This document shows, piece after piece, positions 1-11,460 of a stretch of 64,000 bases of DNA (the stretch's first letter is position 1; every line of letters starts with the position of its first letter). Source of the DNA: Dactylorhiza incarnata. Taxonomy: Eukaryota; Streptophyta; Magnoliopsida; Asparagales; Orchidaceae. The notes beneath the pieces were generated by a model. That model saw only the letters and a list, made by a program, of their open reading frames with translations. It did not search any database and had not been told where the DNA came from. The DNA lies in contig JAWHQI010000005.1 in NCBI GenBank assembly GCA_033032865.1, positions 7,340,001 to 7,404,000 on the forward strand, in the 5' to 3' direction. The position numbers and the translations under genes are program-made.

Positions 1-747
1 TCGTTGTCTTGAACTAGGACAGATCTTCAAATCTCCTTCCCTCTTCTTTAGATAGAGATATCTCGACGAGACGGGACATCCCTTTTGCACTTGCACTTAA
101 GACGACATGAAGTCATCTAACTGGAGTCAACGTAATCTCCTCGATTGCTTGATATCGTTGTGACCACCTTATCTTGTTGACTACATAATCAATATTACAT
201 CGACAAACAATTCTTCAGCAACTACCCATCTTTGTTCGATCTTCCCTAGTCTTTTCAACGTCAGTCCTTCTTTACGATGATATCATTGACATCAGTCTTA
301 CTTCGCCTTTTCAGTGACATGGCTCTTTTACGACGATATTTATTCTGACTTAGCCTTATCGATGTCAAGGCTTCTTTATGACAATGTCATCGACATTCTG
401 CCTTGTGTTTGTGCTTGAATCTTCTTTCTTCATCTCGGCTTTCTGATATCATTGTGAGGTGTTGTAGTGTTGTCACAACGATATCATCATACATATGTTT
501 TCTCAACGATAGCTGATATGCTCACTCTACTTTGCTCTGCACACCATTTCAACAATATGCCTATTCTTATCGACGATATGTCCAGTCCTTTTCGACAATA
601 TTGTACTTGGGCAAGTTATTAAAGTACTGGACATATTGTCTGATCTCTGCAAGCATGAACTAGACATAAAATTAAATACAACTTGTACTTATCATTGAGC
701 TGAGCACTTCTTCAAATCAGGAACACTGTTGGGCATTGTTCTCAACA
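1..747 (-). repeat. E1 3' LTR (truncated by window edge)
   Basis: Nearly identical to 12854-13603. It ends at 747 with CTCAACA, the complement of the LTR start. Only the U3 part is present. It is rich in imperfect palindromes built on CGATATCG and GATATC words. No TATA box falls inside the visible part. Confidence 0.9.
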
Positions 748-947
748 ATCTCCCCCTATTTGAAGAAGTCATAACCCACTCAATGATAAGGTACATCTTA
801 AGAAAATAAACATATAATAATGACATTGCAGTTATGTTTGAGTGAACACAGAGTTTGATAAATATCACTTCATTGATAATTTATAAATAGTGACAGATGT
901 TTTAAAGTTTTCAACATTTCTACTTTTGCCCCTAGTGATTCAGCCAT

Positions 948-3127
948 CTATTTCTTTGGTTCCTTCATAGTTGCTTCACTCTTTTCTTTCTTGACACTTG
1001 CTTCCTGCTCCATCTCAGTTTGTCTGGTGAAGTATTCAAATGGCTTAGGGTGATACTTGAGAGGCTCAGGAGTGTCTACAGGGATTTTTCCTGCTTGTTT
1101 GTCCCTTCTGTATGCTCTCCTTGCTTCTTCTTGATCTTCATACTTAGCCCATTCTTGAGGACTGTATAATTTGTACCTCTCACCTTTATTTACCTTCACC
1201 AGCCCCATGCTTTTAATATGATGGCTCTGGACTTGGGACTCCATCTCTCATAGTTATCCTTTTTCTCCATTTCCTCCCTGTATTTTATTTTTCTCATCTT
1301 TACCTCACCTTTTTCCAATATTTCCTTTCCTATATTCTAATCAGTAGTTGTATCAGGAATGTCTACATATTGATCTTCAGCAGGGTACTCTTCAGCAGGC
1401 TCATCAAAATGGAGAGGAGGGAGATTCATTGTTTCCCTGATGGTATTTGTGGTCCAGATGGCATGCTCACCACTGGCCTTTATCATCGATCTCTCCCACT
1501 TTATGACTTCATCAAATATCCCCCATTGAGTTTCTCCTGAAGGACTAGTATCTTGCTTTTAAGCATGTGAATTCCTCCTTCCAAATGGTTCTTGGTCTCA
1601 AGCAGATGACTGTCTAGATCCATATTGTGGTGATCTAGACTTTCTTGAAGATTAGTTTTGTGTTCAACCATCCATCTGTTGGTTGCTATGTAGGCCTTCT
1701 CTCTGTTGTTGGCGATCATTATCTGATTATCCATTGCATCAGATAGACCCTGGTGAGTAAGTGCAATCTCTTTGGCAGTATACTCTTGTAGATTCTTCAC
1801 ATCATTTCTCAGGCTTGCAGTTTCAGCAGATAGTTCCCTTCTTAGCTCATTGACAGCAGAGTTAACATAACTTCCCATTTTTAGCCTTTGCTCTTCTAGG
1901 AGCATTTTTAGCTAAGGAACTAGTAAGAACTCCACTGGCCTATTCTTTGTAGGTGAACTGGCTTGTCCTGGTTCCTTTTCTTCATTCCCATCCATCATGG
2001 GAGATGGAGGTCTTCTGATGGGTGACTGGTTTGACTTATTTTCCTCTTCAGGATTTGGCAGATCTCTGCTAGTCTTATCAGCAGGATTCTCTTGGTTGTC
2101 TTCTTGGGGATCTTCAGTTGGGTCCTTTTGGACTACTGGTCCAGAATGAACAGCATCCTCAGCCTTAATGATCTTATTGATCACATCTACCACTTGAGCA
2201 GGGAGCTCACTATTCTTCTCCCCTCAGTTTCAACATCCTCTTGTTCTATTCCTGCTGTTACAATTGTCTTGTATTCTAGACTTGGAACAGATGTCTGGAG
2301 GGAGACATTCTTTTTCTCTACATGCATTTCAGAATCAGATGAGTCTAAGTTGTTGCCTGACTCACTTTCTTCAGATGAGCTTTCTCCCTTCCTCTTCACA
2401 TCCTCTGCAGTCTTCAGCTTCTTGGGAAACTTAGTCAGAACCTTCTCCCAGCTCTCAAGTATCTTGATATCCATCCTTCTAATGTGATAGATTTTTACAC
2501 CATACTTCTTGTTAAAACTTTCAGGGTAAGATAGCAGTAGATATAGTGATAGTATTCTTCCCAGATTTGGAACTTGAAAGCTTTCTTGTATCCTCTTGAA
2601 AATAATCTGACCCCAGTTGGTCTTCTTACTAAGGATTATCCTAGCCATTATCTCACGGGCTTGGATATCCTATCATGCGACCCTACCTTACAGAGGAGGG
2701 CTTTTCCTACGATATCAGCCATAAGCTTTCCTTGTTGATTAAAACTCTTCCTTTCCAGAGACCCATAGATCATGCCGGAGTGCCTGCACCATGCCAGAGC
2801 CTTGTTAATGTCTCCCTTGGTGACATCCTCATTTTCCTCCCCCTTGGCGCAGGCCGGCAGCTGAAGAACCCTGGCCAATCTCTTGGGATTCACCTTGACC
2901 TTCACCCTATTGATCAAGCTTTTCACAGATGTTCCTTTTGAGCCACACTTTGCATTCGAGTACAACTCCAGCACTTCTCTTTTTAATATTACTGTTGGCT
3001 CTGAGAGAGCGAACTCTTGGCTGACGGTGTCTAATAGCTTAATGGTGCTTTGAATCTCTTCTGGCCCTTCTGAGAAACCATCCTTCACCACTTCGCTTCC
3101 TTCATAGAGAAATCCTTCCTTCTTTGG
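948..3127 (-). pseudogene. E1 internal gene, plant-transposon-protein-like, broken
   Basis: A chain of minus-strand reading frames (3091-2648, 2648-2187, 2193-1912, 1905-1501, 1244-948) looks like one former gene broken by frameshifts and stops. For example, two frames overlap at TAATG around 2648, where one frame shift would join them. The first two frames (residues VKVNPKRLARVLQLP onward) resemble the domain annotated in plants as putative plant transposon protein. The later part is acidic and Ser-rich, and the last part (134 aa) looks coiled-coil. E2 inserted at 3123-3127 inside the reading frame, since in-frame codons continue up to that point. No catalytic motif is visible. Its role in the element is unknown; family assignment is from remembered pattern, not a search. 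Confidence 0.55.
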
Positions 3128-4219
3128 TGTTGGAACACGGTCTTCAGCATCTCCTAGGTTTGAGAATAACGAATGCTATGTGTATTTGATCTTGTGTGTT
3201 CAGGTGTGCAGGTTAACATAGTCCACATGACTCAAGGAGTACTCATGATGTCTGCCCCCAAAATTGAGGCCAAAATTTGAACAAGCTCACTAGCGCCGGC
3301 GGTAGCGATAGCGCCCGGTGCTAGCATTGATTAGCTCGATTCCGGCGGAATTTTTAGAAGGAGCTAGCGCCCGGCGGTAGCTACTAGCGCTGGCAGTAGC
3401 ATGGCGCACAAGAGGCATAGAGCAAATTGTTGCCACGGATGGGAGATTCGGCCGCGCAAGATCATTCCTAATCCGGGCTAGCGCCGGCGGTAGCGTGAAG
3501 GCTATAAATTGGATGCTTTGGCTCCGAATTCTTCATCCTCCTCCAATCCCAAACTCCAGAGCTTCGTGTCACAGCAGAGAGAGGAAAATTCAGAGCGATA
3601 CTCCCACAATTCCATAAAGCCTTAAGGAGATCCGTGGAGAAGATTTCAACACGCATCATCATCGTGACGAAAGGCCGCATCGACTACGATCATACTCTGC
3701 CGGCCTTCGTCCACTTCTCCAAGAGATCCACATAGAGGGAGTTTTTATATTATTGCCTTTTCATTTCATATCTTTTCTGTAAACGGTAGTGAAATCGCCT
3801 CGTGTTGGCGACTAGGTCTGGGGTAGGACTTAGGGCTGAAAGTCGCCTCGTGTTGGCGACTAAATCTAGGCTAGGTCTAGGGGGTGCTCGAGACCTTTCT
3901 GGGGATAGATTGGCTAGAGCGGCTTGAGGCCGTATCTGGGGAGAGATCGGCTAAAGTCAACCGGTTCGTGGGGATACGAGTCGGTATAGAAAACGAAAAA
4001 GAGTTTTTATTATTCGCCTCCAATCTCTAGCGCCATTGAGATCAAGTTTTGTAAAACATTATTTGATATTAATAAAGCATATCTCTTTATTATTGTTTTA
4101 CTTGATGTCTCTTTATTAATCTTGCAATATTCCGAAGTTTTTCTAAATATAATCTAAAGTTTTTGAAAATCCTTATTCACCCCCCCCCCCCCCCTCTAAG
4201 GGCGCCGACCGATCCAACA
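3128..4219 (+). repeat. E2 5' LTR
   Basis: 1092 bp, paired with 9589-10678. U3 holds copies of a CTAGCGCCGGCGGTAGCG-type word (3289-3500). A TATA box (GCTATAAATTGG) lies at about 3500-3511. A run of C (about 4181-4194) lies near the U5 end, just before CTCTAAGGGCGCC and the terminal TCCAACA. Confidence 0.93.
3289..3509 (+). promoter_or_regulatory. E2 U3 palindrome array and TATA box
   Basis: At least four copies of near-palindromic TAGCG/CGCTA words (CTAGCGCCGGCGGTAGCG at about 3290, AGCGCCCGGTGCTAGC, AGCGCCCGGCGGTAGC, CTAGCGCCGGCGGTAGCG) end a few bases before TATAAAT at 3503-3509. The same layout recurs in the 3' LTR (9752-9969) and in related elements E3 and E4. A promoter role is inferred from position only. 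Confidence 0.6.
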
Positions 4220-4221
4220 AG

Positions 4222-4233
4222 TGGTATCAGAGC
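4222..4233 (+). other. E2 primer-binding site (initiator tRNA-Met)
   Basis: TGGTATCAGAGC lies two bases after the 5' LTR end and is complementary to the 3' end of plant initiator tRNA-Met. Confidence 0.9.
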
Positions 4234-4266
4234 GGTATATTCCAATCGGCTTAACAACCGGGAATA

Positions 4267-5774
4267 ATGGCGTCTCATGATCTCGCTTCAACTAGTGGGG
4301 CAAATTTCTGTGAAGATGAAATATCACATAAACCACCTTTGTTTGAAGGAACAAATTATAAAGGATGGAAAATTTTAATGGAAAATTTTATTAAAACTTT
4401 AGATATCGAAGTATGGAACTTAGCAATTATAAGACGTGTGGATGAATCAAATAAAAAGGAACTTCATTTAGATGCAAAAGCTAAACATTATCTATTTTGT
4501 GGTCTCTCAAATGAAGTTTTCAAATTTGTGTATTGCTTTTCTAGTGCTTATAAAGTATGGAAATTTCTTGAAGAAATGTATGATCTTCCTCCCGCAGGTA
4601 TGGAACAAACACAGGAGGAAAAGAACGTACAAGCATCCATTATCATTCAAGAAGATCTCTCTCGGAGCGAAGCCATGGAGAATATTGAAATAGAAAAGGA
4701 GAACAATACACCAAGAGAAAAAGAAGAAGAAATCTTACTTCTGGAAGAGGAGTGCCAAGAAGAAGACAAAGGAACAATATGTTCAAATCCTCCCTCATCC
4801 AAAAGCAATGTAAGGAAATCAAATTCTATCTTTTGTACTTTTATCTCTTCATTACAATTGTTACAAAATACTAAGCGCAAAATTAAGAAATTAAAGAATG
4901 CTAATAAACTATTGTGCTTAGAAAATAAAAATTTAAAAGCAAAAGTTAAAGTAGTATCAAAATCCGATTTATCTAGCTTTACTCATGTCACTTCAATTGA
5001 AAATACAAAATCTTGTCTTGATTGTAATGATATTAAAGAAAAAATTAAGGAACTTGAAAAAGAAATTATTTTTATAAGAGAACAAAATGAAAAATTATGT
5101 TTAGAAAATTCATCTTTAAAAATTAATTGTTCTAAGTGTTAGGACTATGAAATTGAAATAAAAGAGATGGATGAAACATTTGATGAATATAGAAACAACT
5201 ATCAAGATCATATTGACTCTATTGTCTCCACTCTTAAAAATAGCACAACAGCTTATAATAAAGCTAGGCATAATCTAAAAATTAAAATGATGAATTAAAA
5301 TCAAAAATCAACTTACTTATGAAAATTGTAAATACAAATTCACAAAATCAAACAATATCCAAAAGTAAGATGAATACAAATATGAATATCTTACTTAAAC
5401 CTAATATTGGGAATAAGAAACAAAAAGCTTTTGGAAATCATAAACCAAGTCTTGAATGGAGACCAAAAAGCAAAAATGAAAACTTAAATGCAAGGATCCA
5501 TTCATCACATTCTTTTCCCAACTTAAATTCAAATGAAAACGAATTTCCATTATATAATAAATTCAAGAGTAATGATTATGGAAATTTGAAAAACAAAAAT
5601 TACATTTTTTTTTCATGGTTCGAATGGAAACCCATACTTAAGAATGACACATTAATGTCAAACGAAAGGGCCCATTCAAACATATCTCCCCAAAAGAAAA
5701 CACGATGTATTTGGGTACCCAAAGGAACCGTCACACCCGGTCCTCTTTGGATACCTAAATCTCTTATTCATTAG
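4267..5774 (+). pseudogene. gag: E2 gag, copia type, broken
   Basis: Starts MASHDLASTSG at 4267, the same start as the intact E3 copy. The N-terminal part (PPLFEGTNYKGWK, then AYKVWKFLEEMYDLP) is the copia gag domain of the UBN2/DUF4219 type. A long coiled-coil middle with Cys-x2-Cys pairs follows. The end carries IWVPKGTVTPGPLWIPK, a motif seen in plant copia polyproteins between gag and protease. There is no CCHC zinc knuckle and no protease. Breaks: an in-frame TAG at 5140-5142 where E3 has a Lys codon, and a frame loss around 5290, after which the frame resumes at 5319. Gag normally forms the virus-like particle; this copy cannot do so without readthrough. Confidence 0.85.
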
Positions 5775-6721
5775 TATCCCATCATTTGCATGAATTAGAA
5801 ATCAATTAAAATGAAATATCATTTCCCTACTTCATGATGTGCTTAAACTTTCTTTTTGTTTATTTTCTTTTGTTTTTTTTTCTTAAAACCATCATGATAT
5901 GATCACTTTATAGATCTTGTAATATGACTTTAATAAATTAAACCATAATTCATAAATGAATAAAATTGAATAAAATTGAATAAAAGTCATATCATTTTTA
6001 GTGATCTACTTATCATTTTTATTTTTACCTTCTAAATCCATTACTTTTTAAATGTCTTGAATTATAAATTGTAAATTGAAATTATTGTCAAGACTAATGA
6101 TATTACTTTAATGGATTTAAATGGTTTATTAAAGGGCTTAGGCTAAAAATTAAAATGCGAAATGCATTGATCTTGTTTTGTTGATTATGATAGCCTTTAT
6201 AATGAAGAGAAATATTTTTCACAAAATACATGATTAATCCTATGTTTAACATTGCATCCAAACTCATCATCCTAGCATCTCGTGTTGGTCTATGCTTATA
6301 TATCTATGCTAGGTACAACATTTATGATGTTATTCATATTTTATGACAACTATGTGATTTGAAATCATAATAGAATACTAAAATTCCATCAATCACATAG
6401 TTTATGGATTAATCATTAGAACATGTATTGTTTGGGTGATTCAAACATGATGTCTTGTGTTTACATTCTCTATCTATTTTCAGTTTACATTATTTTGGTA
6501 AACACAAGCCTTTGAAATATCATAATAAAAATATAAGAAAATATGTCTCATGCGATGGTTAGGTAGTCTAGTCATATAAGAAAATCGCTAACGTTTCATG
6601 CAATTTGCACTATCTAAACATCTCCGAAAAATCTGAAACTTCAGCATGAAACTACTAATGGGACACCTAATCAAGTTCAAGCATCAAAATTTTTAAAACC
6701 CTAAAAAATCACTTACTGTTT

Positions 6722-6755
6722 CCCGCGCTAGCGCTAGCGCCGGCGCTAGCGTCGA
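6722..6755 (+). repeat. Internal palindrome cluster of E2
   Basis: GCGCTAGCGCTAGCGCCGGC and the bases after it repeat the same GCTAGC/GCCGGC words found in U3 of this family. Counterparts are at 21788-21822 (E3) and 51152-51180 (E4). Confidence 0.6.
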
Positions 6756-7041
6756 GGTTCGTTTTTCTATAATTTTAAAATTTTGAAAAATCCCTAAAAA
6801 TATACTAATCTATATGTACTATTTAGTTTGCACTTCGGATTTTATTTTATTTTTGAAAAATCAAATACAAAAATATAAAATCCAAATTACAAAAAAATAT
6901 GTTCTGTCTTTTGGTTTCTTTTGTCATTTGTTTAAATTCTATTTCCTAAAGCAAAAATCAAATACAAAAATATAAAACAAAAAAATTTATCAAAAATTAG
7001 TTCTTGAACTTAACTTTTTACTTGTATCTTGCGAAAGGGTG

Positions 7042-7116
7042 ATTGGGCTATCATCCCATCATATCACCTAGTACCTGGCGAACCCCTCACAAGGTAGTCC
7101 TCGGGAAGTCCAAGAT
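7042..7116 (+). other. Conserved 70-nt module shared with E3 and E9
   Basis: Begins GGGCTATCATCCCA and ends TCGGGAAGTCCAAG. A close match lies in E3 (21426-21499, minus). A clearly related one lies in the gypsy element E9 (56979-57050, minus). All are in the sense orientation of their element. Function unknown. Confidence 0.65.
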
Positions 7117-7621
7117 CAATTTTATAAGTTCAAACTTTAAATAAAAATTATTTTTCAAAAATATCTGTATGGACTTTATTGTAAAAATCAAGCATGATTT
7201 AATCTATTATTCAAAACTTCTATAATGTTGCAATTTATCTTTTCAAACTACTTTGAACATTGTTTTCATCATGCTTAGATATATCTATTAATATGTGCAT
7301 AAATTATATTGAAAAAGTTGTGTAGAACTATGCGTAGCATGCCTCTAAGTATGAGTAATGTTTTATGTTTGATAATGATCGCAATTCACTCACTTATTTT
7401 GGCATTGTCTACTTATGTGTTTAATCTAATAATGTTTGTGTATGTTTTGTAATAGTACAATGAATTAAAATTGCACAAGTATCTTACCTACAGAACCTTT
7501 ATTTGCACTTTTAAAAGTTAAGAAAAGTGGTTATCTTTTTCATAAATTATATTGGTTTGCAAAACAAGTGTATTCGGAGAACTTTGTACAAAACAAAATC
7601 ATAAAATAAAGTGACAAAGAT

Positions 7622-7690
7622 AACTCCACCAAGCACTACTTAAACCTCCTGATAAGTCTTAATAAGCGTTGTGAGGTTGAGCACCTTGGA
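7622..7690 (+). ncRNA. Predicted RNA hairpin, copy A (E2)
   Basis: Outer stem CCAAG/CTTGG and inner stem AACCTC/GAGGTT around a conserved loop region CTGATAAGTCTTAATAAGC. Copies with the same inner stem are at 20832-20896 (E3) and 52000-52064 (E4). It belongs to the element transcript and is not thought to be a separate gene. Structure is inferred from sequence. Confidence 0.55.
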
Positions 7691-7805
7691 AAGAATAATA
7701 AAGTATCTTGTGCAAACCATAACTTTCTTTCAAAATAAAAACCACTTATTCTTAAGTACACCGGATCACAATAAAAATTAACCTTGAAGAATAAAACTAT
7801 GTGAT

Positions 7806-7872
7806 CCCCCAAGCACTACTTTGCACCCTGATAAGTCTTGATGAGCATTGTATGTGCAGAGCACCTTGGTAG
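7806..7872 (+). ncRNA. Predicted RNA hairpin, copy B (E2)
   Basis: Same outer stem and loop as copy A, but the inner stem is TGCAC/GTGCA instead of AACCTC/GAGGTT: both sides changed together. The E3 counterpart is at 20657-20722 and extends the stem to TTTGCAC/GTGCAAA. This paired change is the main evidence for structure. Confidence 0.55.
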
Positions 7873-8756
7873 TTGTACATTTTTCTTTGTGCATTGAAGT
7901 GAGTGGAAGTAAAATTATTTGTGTTTTATTGTGCTCTTTACTTTACATATTACTTGTATTTTTGATTAAAACATTTGTTTACTCTATTCAAAATACACTT
8001 TTATGCACATCATTATCTTCCATAACACTTCTTCTCATGAGTATTGGATCCTAATGCTAATTCTATACTACTCTTTATTTATGAAATGCACTAGATAACC
8101 TAGCATGCTTCCTACAATGTTTGGTATGTTTTGAAATTGTGAATTAAAGTAACATTGTAGTAATCTCTTTTTGATAAGATTATTTCATGCTTGGTTACTG
8201 TATTATCAAAACAAAAAATTTAAATGCAAAATGATTTACAAAAACATCTTCTTTTTGAAATTGAACTCATATATCTTTTTATGAACCATCATTGATTACC
8301 ATAAGATGTTTTTTGTACTTCTATATGTCTTCCGCATCATAACCATATAATTTTTTTACCTTGCACTTTAATACTTATTTAAAATCTTTCATCTTGTGTG
8401 CATCATCACTTGAATCTTCAAATTCCTTTCTTGCAACAAGTGGTAAACTTGCTTGGTAAACTTTATATTGGTTGAATTTTTTTTGCTTATAACTCTGATC
8501 TATTTCTATTCTAAACACTCCTCCAACAAGTGAAATATTGCTTATAAAACATCTCTTTTTTAACTTAAACTCTTATTTAGTATTATGACGTTTCTTTTTC
8601 GAAATCTTCCGCAATACTCAAACTCTGATTCATTCATGAATTTCAATATAGCTATGTGAGTTTTATTTCAAAAATTCAAATAAAAATATAAACCCATATG
8701 CTATGATATTTCCCATTAGATTTAAATGCTTAATGTTTCCAATAATTGTTATCCAT

Positions 8757-9015
8757 GACTTCATTTCTCACCATAGCGGGGGCGTAGGGTTGTAGACATT
8801 AGATAACCTTATCTCTAGTCATGTCTTGTCCTTAACCGGGGAGGGTTCCAGTGGGGCCTTGCGAGGCACTGGGGGAAAAGAGTGCTAGGTTAAGTTTTTG
8901 TCTAGTGTTTGCACATGGGATTAACACCCCAACCTATGGCATGTTTGCAGCTCCTCATGCCCATCCGTTACTTAGTACGGGGCTAGGGTGTTGACATATT
9001 GTCTGGATAGATTGG
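8757..9015 (+). ncRNA. GC-rich structured island of E2
   Basis: About 250 nt, near-identical to blocks in E3 (19436-19695, minus) and E4 (50597-50850). Visible stems: AGATAA/TTATCT; CCAGT with GCCT paired to AGGC and ACTGG around a TGCG loop; GGCATG/CATGCC; CCGT/ACGG. It starts near AGCGGGGGCGTAGGGTTGT. It probably acts in the element RNA (packaging, export or stability are guesses). Confidence 0.6.
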
Positions 9016-9094
9016 TTACTTGGAAATCATGATTTGTTTTAGGCTTAAAACTCTTATTTAAAGGGGAAATCATTATTTTTTGCTTAAACTCAGA

Positions 9095-9588
9095 TATATA
9101 AAAGGGGGAGAACTACAAACAAAAGGGATAAAATAAGTCATAACTCTGATCATTTTCAATGAAAGACAAGTCTAAAACTCCTTATCATTTACTTAAAAAG
9201 CTCGATCATGCCTTCTCTTTTATTTACACATTTTTAGTGCTTTGTTTCCCTACCCACTTTTGCTAATAACAAAGGGGGAGAACTAACATGATAAAATGCA
9301 AAAGGGGGAGAACTAACAATGATAAAATGCAAAAGGGGAAGAACTAATAATGATAAATGTAACCCGCTATCATAAACCCAACATGACAAATTCAGTTGAT
9401 AGCATACATATTAAGGGAGCATTCACATAGGGGGAGCATATATTTAGGGGGAGCAATTCTAAATGCTAAAATCAATAATCATCCTAAAGTCATCACTCTC
9501 ACACACACACAAGTATAGTCTCATCATGCTTATTTATTAATGCTTTGATTTATCATTAATGGATTTGTTATTATCAAAATGGGGAGTT
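9095..9588 (+). other. E2 polypurine tract cluster
   Basis: Several tracts of the form AAAGGGGGAGAAC (about 9102, 9270, 9300, 9333) and AGGGGGAGCA (about 9430, 9447), then AAAATGGGGAGTT directly before the 3' LTR. Multiple polypurine tracts are known in SIRE-type copia elements, where they prime plus-strand DNA. Confidence 0.7.
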
Positions 9589-10678
9589 TGCTGGAACACG
9601 GTCTTTCGCATCTCCTAGGTTTGAGAATAACAAATCCTATGTGTATTTGATCTTGTGTGTTCAAGTGTGCAGGTTAACATAGTCCACATGACTCAAGGAG
9701 TACTCATGATGTTTGCCACCAAAATTGAGGCCAAAATTCGAACAAGCTCACTAGCGCCGGCGGTAGCGATAGCGCCCGGCGCTAGCATTGATTAGCTCGA
9801 TTCCGGCGGCATTTTTAGAAGGAGCTAGCGCCCGGCGGTAGCTACTAGCGCTGGTGGTAGCATGGCGCACAAGAGGCATAGAGCAAATTGTTGCCACAGA
9901 TGGGAGATTCGGCCGCACAAGATCATTCCTAATCCGGGCTAGCGCCGGCGGTAGCGTGAAGGCTATAAATTGGATGCTTTGGCTCCGAATTCTTCATCCT
10001 CCTCCAATCCTAAACTCCAGAGCTTCGTGCCACAGCAGAGAGAGGAAGATTCAGAGCGATACTCCCACAATTCCATAAAGCCTTAAGGAGATCCGTGGAG
10101 AAGATTTCAACACGCGTCATCATCGTGACGAAAGGCCGCATCGACTACGATCATACTTTGTCGGCCTTCGTCCACTTCTCCAAGAGATCCACATAGAGGG
10201 AGTTTTTATATTATTGTCTTTTCATTTCATATCTTTTCTATAAACGGTAGTGAAATCACCTCGTGTTGGCGACTAGGTCTGGGGTAGGACTTAGGGCTGA
10301 AATTCGCCTCGTGTTGGCGACTAGATCTAGGCTAGGTCTAGGGGGTGCTCGAGGCCTTTCTAGGGATAGATTGGCTAGAGCGGCTTGAGGCCGTATCTGG
10401 GGAGAGATCGGCTAAAGCCAACCGGTTCGTGGGGATACGAGTCGGTATAGAAAACGAAAAAGAGTTTTTATTATTCGCCTCCGATCTCTAGCGCCATTGA
10501 GATCAAGTTTTGTAAAACATTATTTGATATTAATAAAGCATATCTCCTTATTATTGTTTTACTTGATGTCTCTTTATTAATCTTGCAATATTCCGAAGTT
10601 TTTCTAAATATAATCTAAAGTTTTTGAAAACCCTTATTCACCCCCCCCCCCCCTCTAAGGGCGCCGACCGATCCAACA
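9589..10678 (+). repeat. E2 3' LTR
   Basis: 1090 bp match of 3128-4219. It starts TGCTGGAACACGG (5' LTR: TGTTGGAACACGG) and ends GATCCAACA, followed by the duplication TTTGG. It carries its own palindrome array and TATA box (about 9962-9970). A frame of 74 codons inside (9854-10078) is not considered coding. Confidence 0.93.
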
Positions 10679-10683
10679 TTTGG

Positions 10684-11460
10684 CGCCATATCTTACTTGA
10701 TTTGAGAGGATTCTAACACTGTCGACTCGTTCACTTTCCGAAGACATAGTGAGAACGATAGTTTTTTGGGCAAACATAGAATGGGTTTTAACCTTAAGAG
10801 ATCTGACCTTATTTATAGTTTTGGGATTGGAAGTCGAAGTGTCATTTGATAAAGGTCAGATTAACTTAGATTAAGCGGTTATGTTTGGTTAATTTCTGAT
10901 CTCTTATGAGTTAGATCGACACTTAGGTATCGTCGTGATCCTACTTAGATGTCGAGAAATTATTTCAACGATACCTGTCATTATTTCGACAATATCATTT
11001 TGTATACAAAACGACATTGTTCTTGTTCATGAATAATCAGTGTTGTTTAGTTGTGCCATATATATGTGCTCTTTGAGTGATAGATTTTGCTTACTCAAGT
11101 CAAAATTACTTTTACATATCTATTAAGATAAGGTTATGTAGTCAATATTTAACATAGTTACCTTTACCTTAGCTTTGGCTCTTCTTAAGCTAGTAGCTCC
11201 CTAGATGTGATGTCTCTTTTATTTTTCTTTTCTGCTCCCCCTTGACCAGTGCTTCTTGGCTTGTAATGGGATTTTTCTTAGTCCAGAGTTATACCAGGAT
11301 CACGTATTGTCCATTATCCTAATTTGCTTTTGATTGGCTATATGGACTACCCTTCAAGATAGATTTAATATCTCTTAGGAGCCCAAGGTGACTGATCATA
11401 ATGTGATTCATCATGATTTTCTTCATCTGATAGATCCATCAACCCATAGACCTCCTCATC
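10684..11460 (-). other. E1 internal region, no clear gene
   Basis: Continuation of E1 to the right of E2. The first 40 bases carry on the broken frame of the 948-3127 gene. From about 11380 to 11460 an acidic frame continues past the stop of the next feature. Nothing else is recognisable. Confidence 0.5.

Larger units (their letters stand above)
5775..9588 (+). other. E2 long non-coding 3' region with conserved islands
   Basis: 3.8 kb, AT-rich, with no protein I can support. It holds, in order: a palindrome cluster (6722-6755), a 70-nt module (7042-7116), two hairpins (7622-7690 and 7806-7872), a GC-rich island (8757-9015) and a polypurine-tract cluster (9095-9588). The same order, reversed in coordinates, occurs in E3. 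E4 keeps most of it. Conservation of short islands in a diverged AT-rich background suggests RNA-level function (inference). Confidence 0.7.
3128..10678 (+). mobile_element. E2: gag-only copia (SIRE-like) LTR retrotransposon
   Basis: Complete insertion. 5' LTR is 3128-4219 and 3' LTR is 9589-10678. Termini are TGTTGGA and TCCAACA. A perfect duplication TTTGG lies at 3123-3127 and 10679-10683. The iMet primer site follows the 5' LTR. The only coding region is a damaged gag (4267-5774); then comes 3.8 kb without pol. Many AAAGGGGGAGAA tracts before the 3' LTR recall the multiple polypurine tracts known in the SIRE/Maximus lineage. It must have depended on other elements for RT and integrase. 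Confidence 0.93.
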
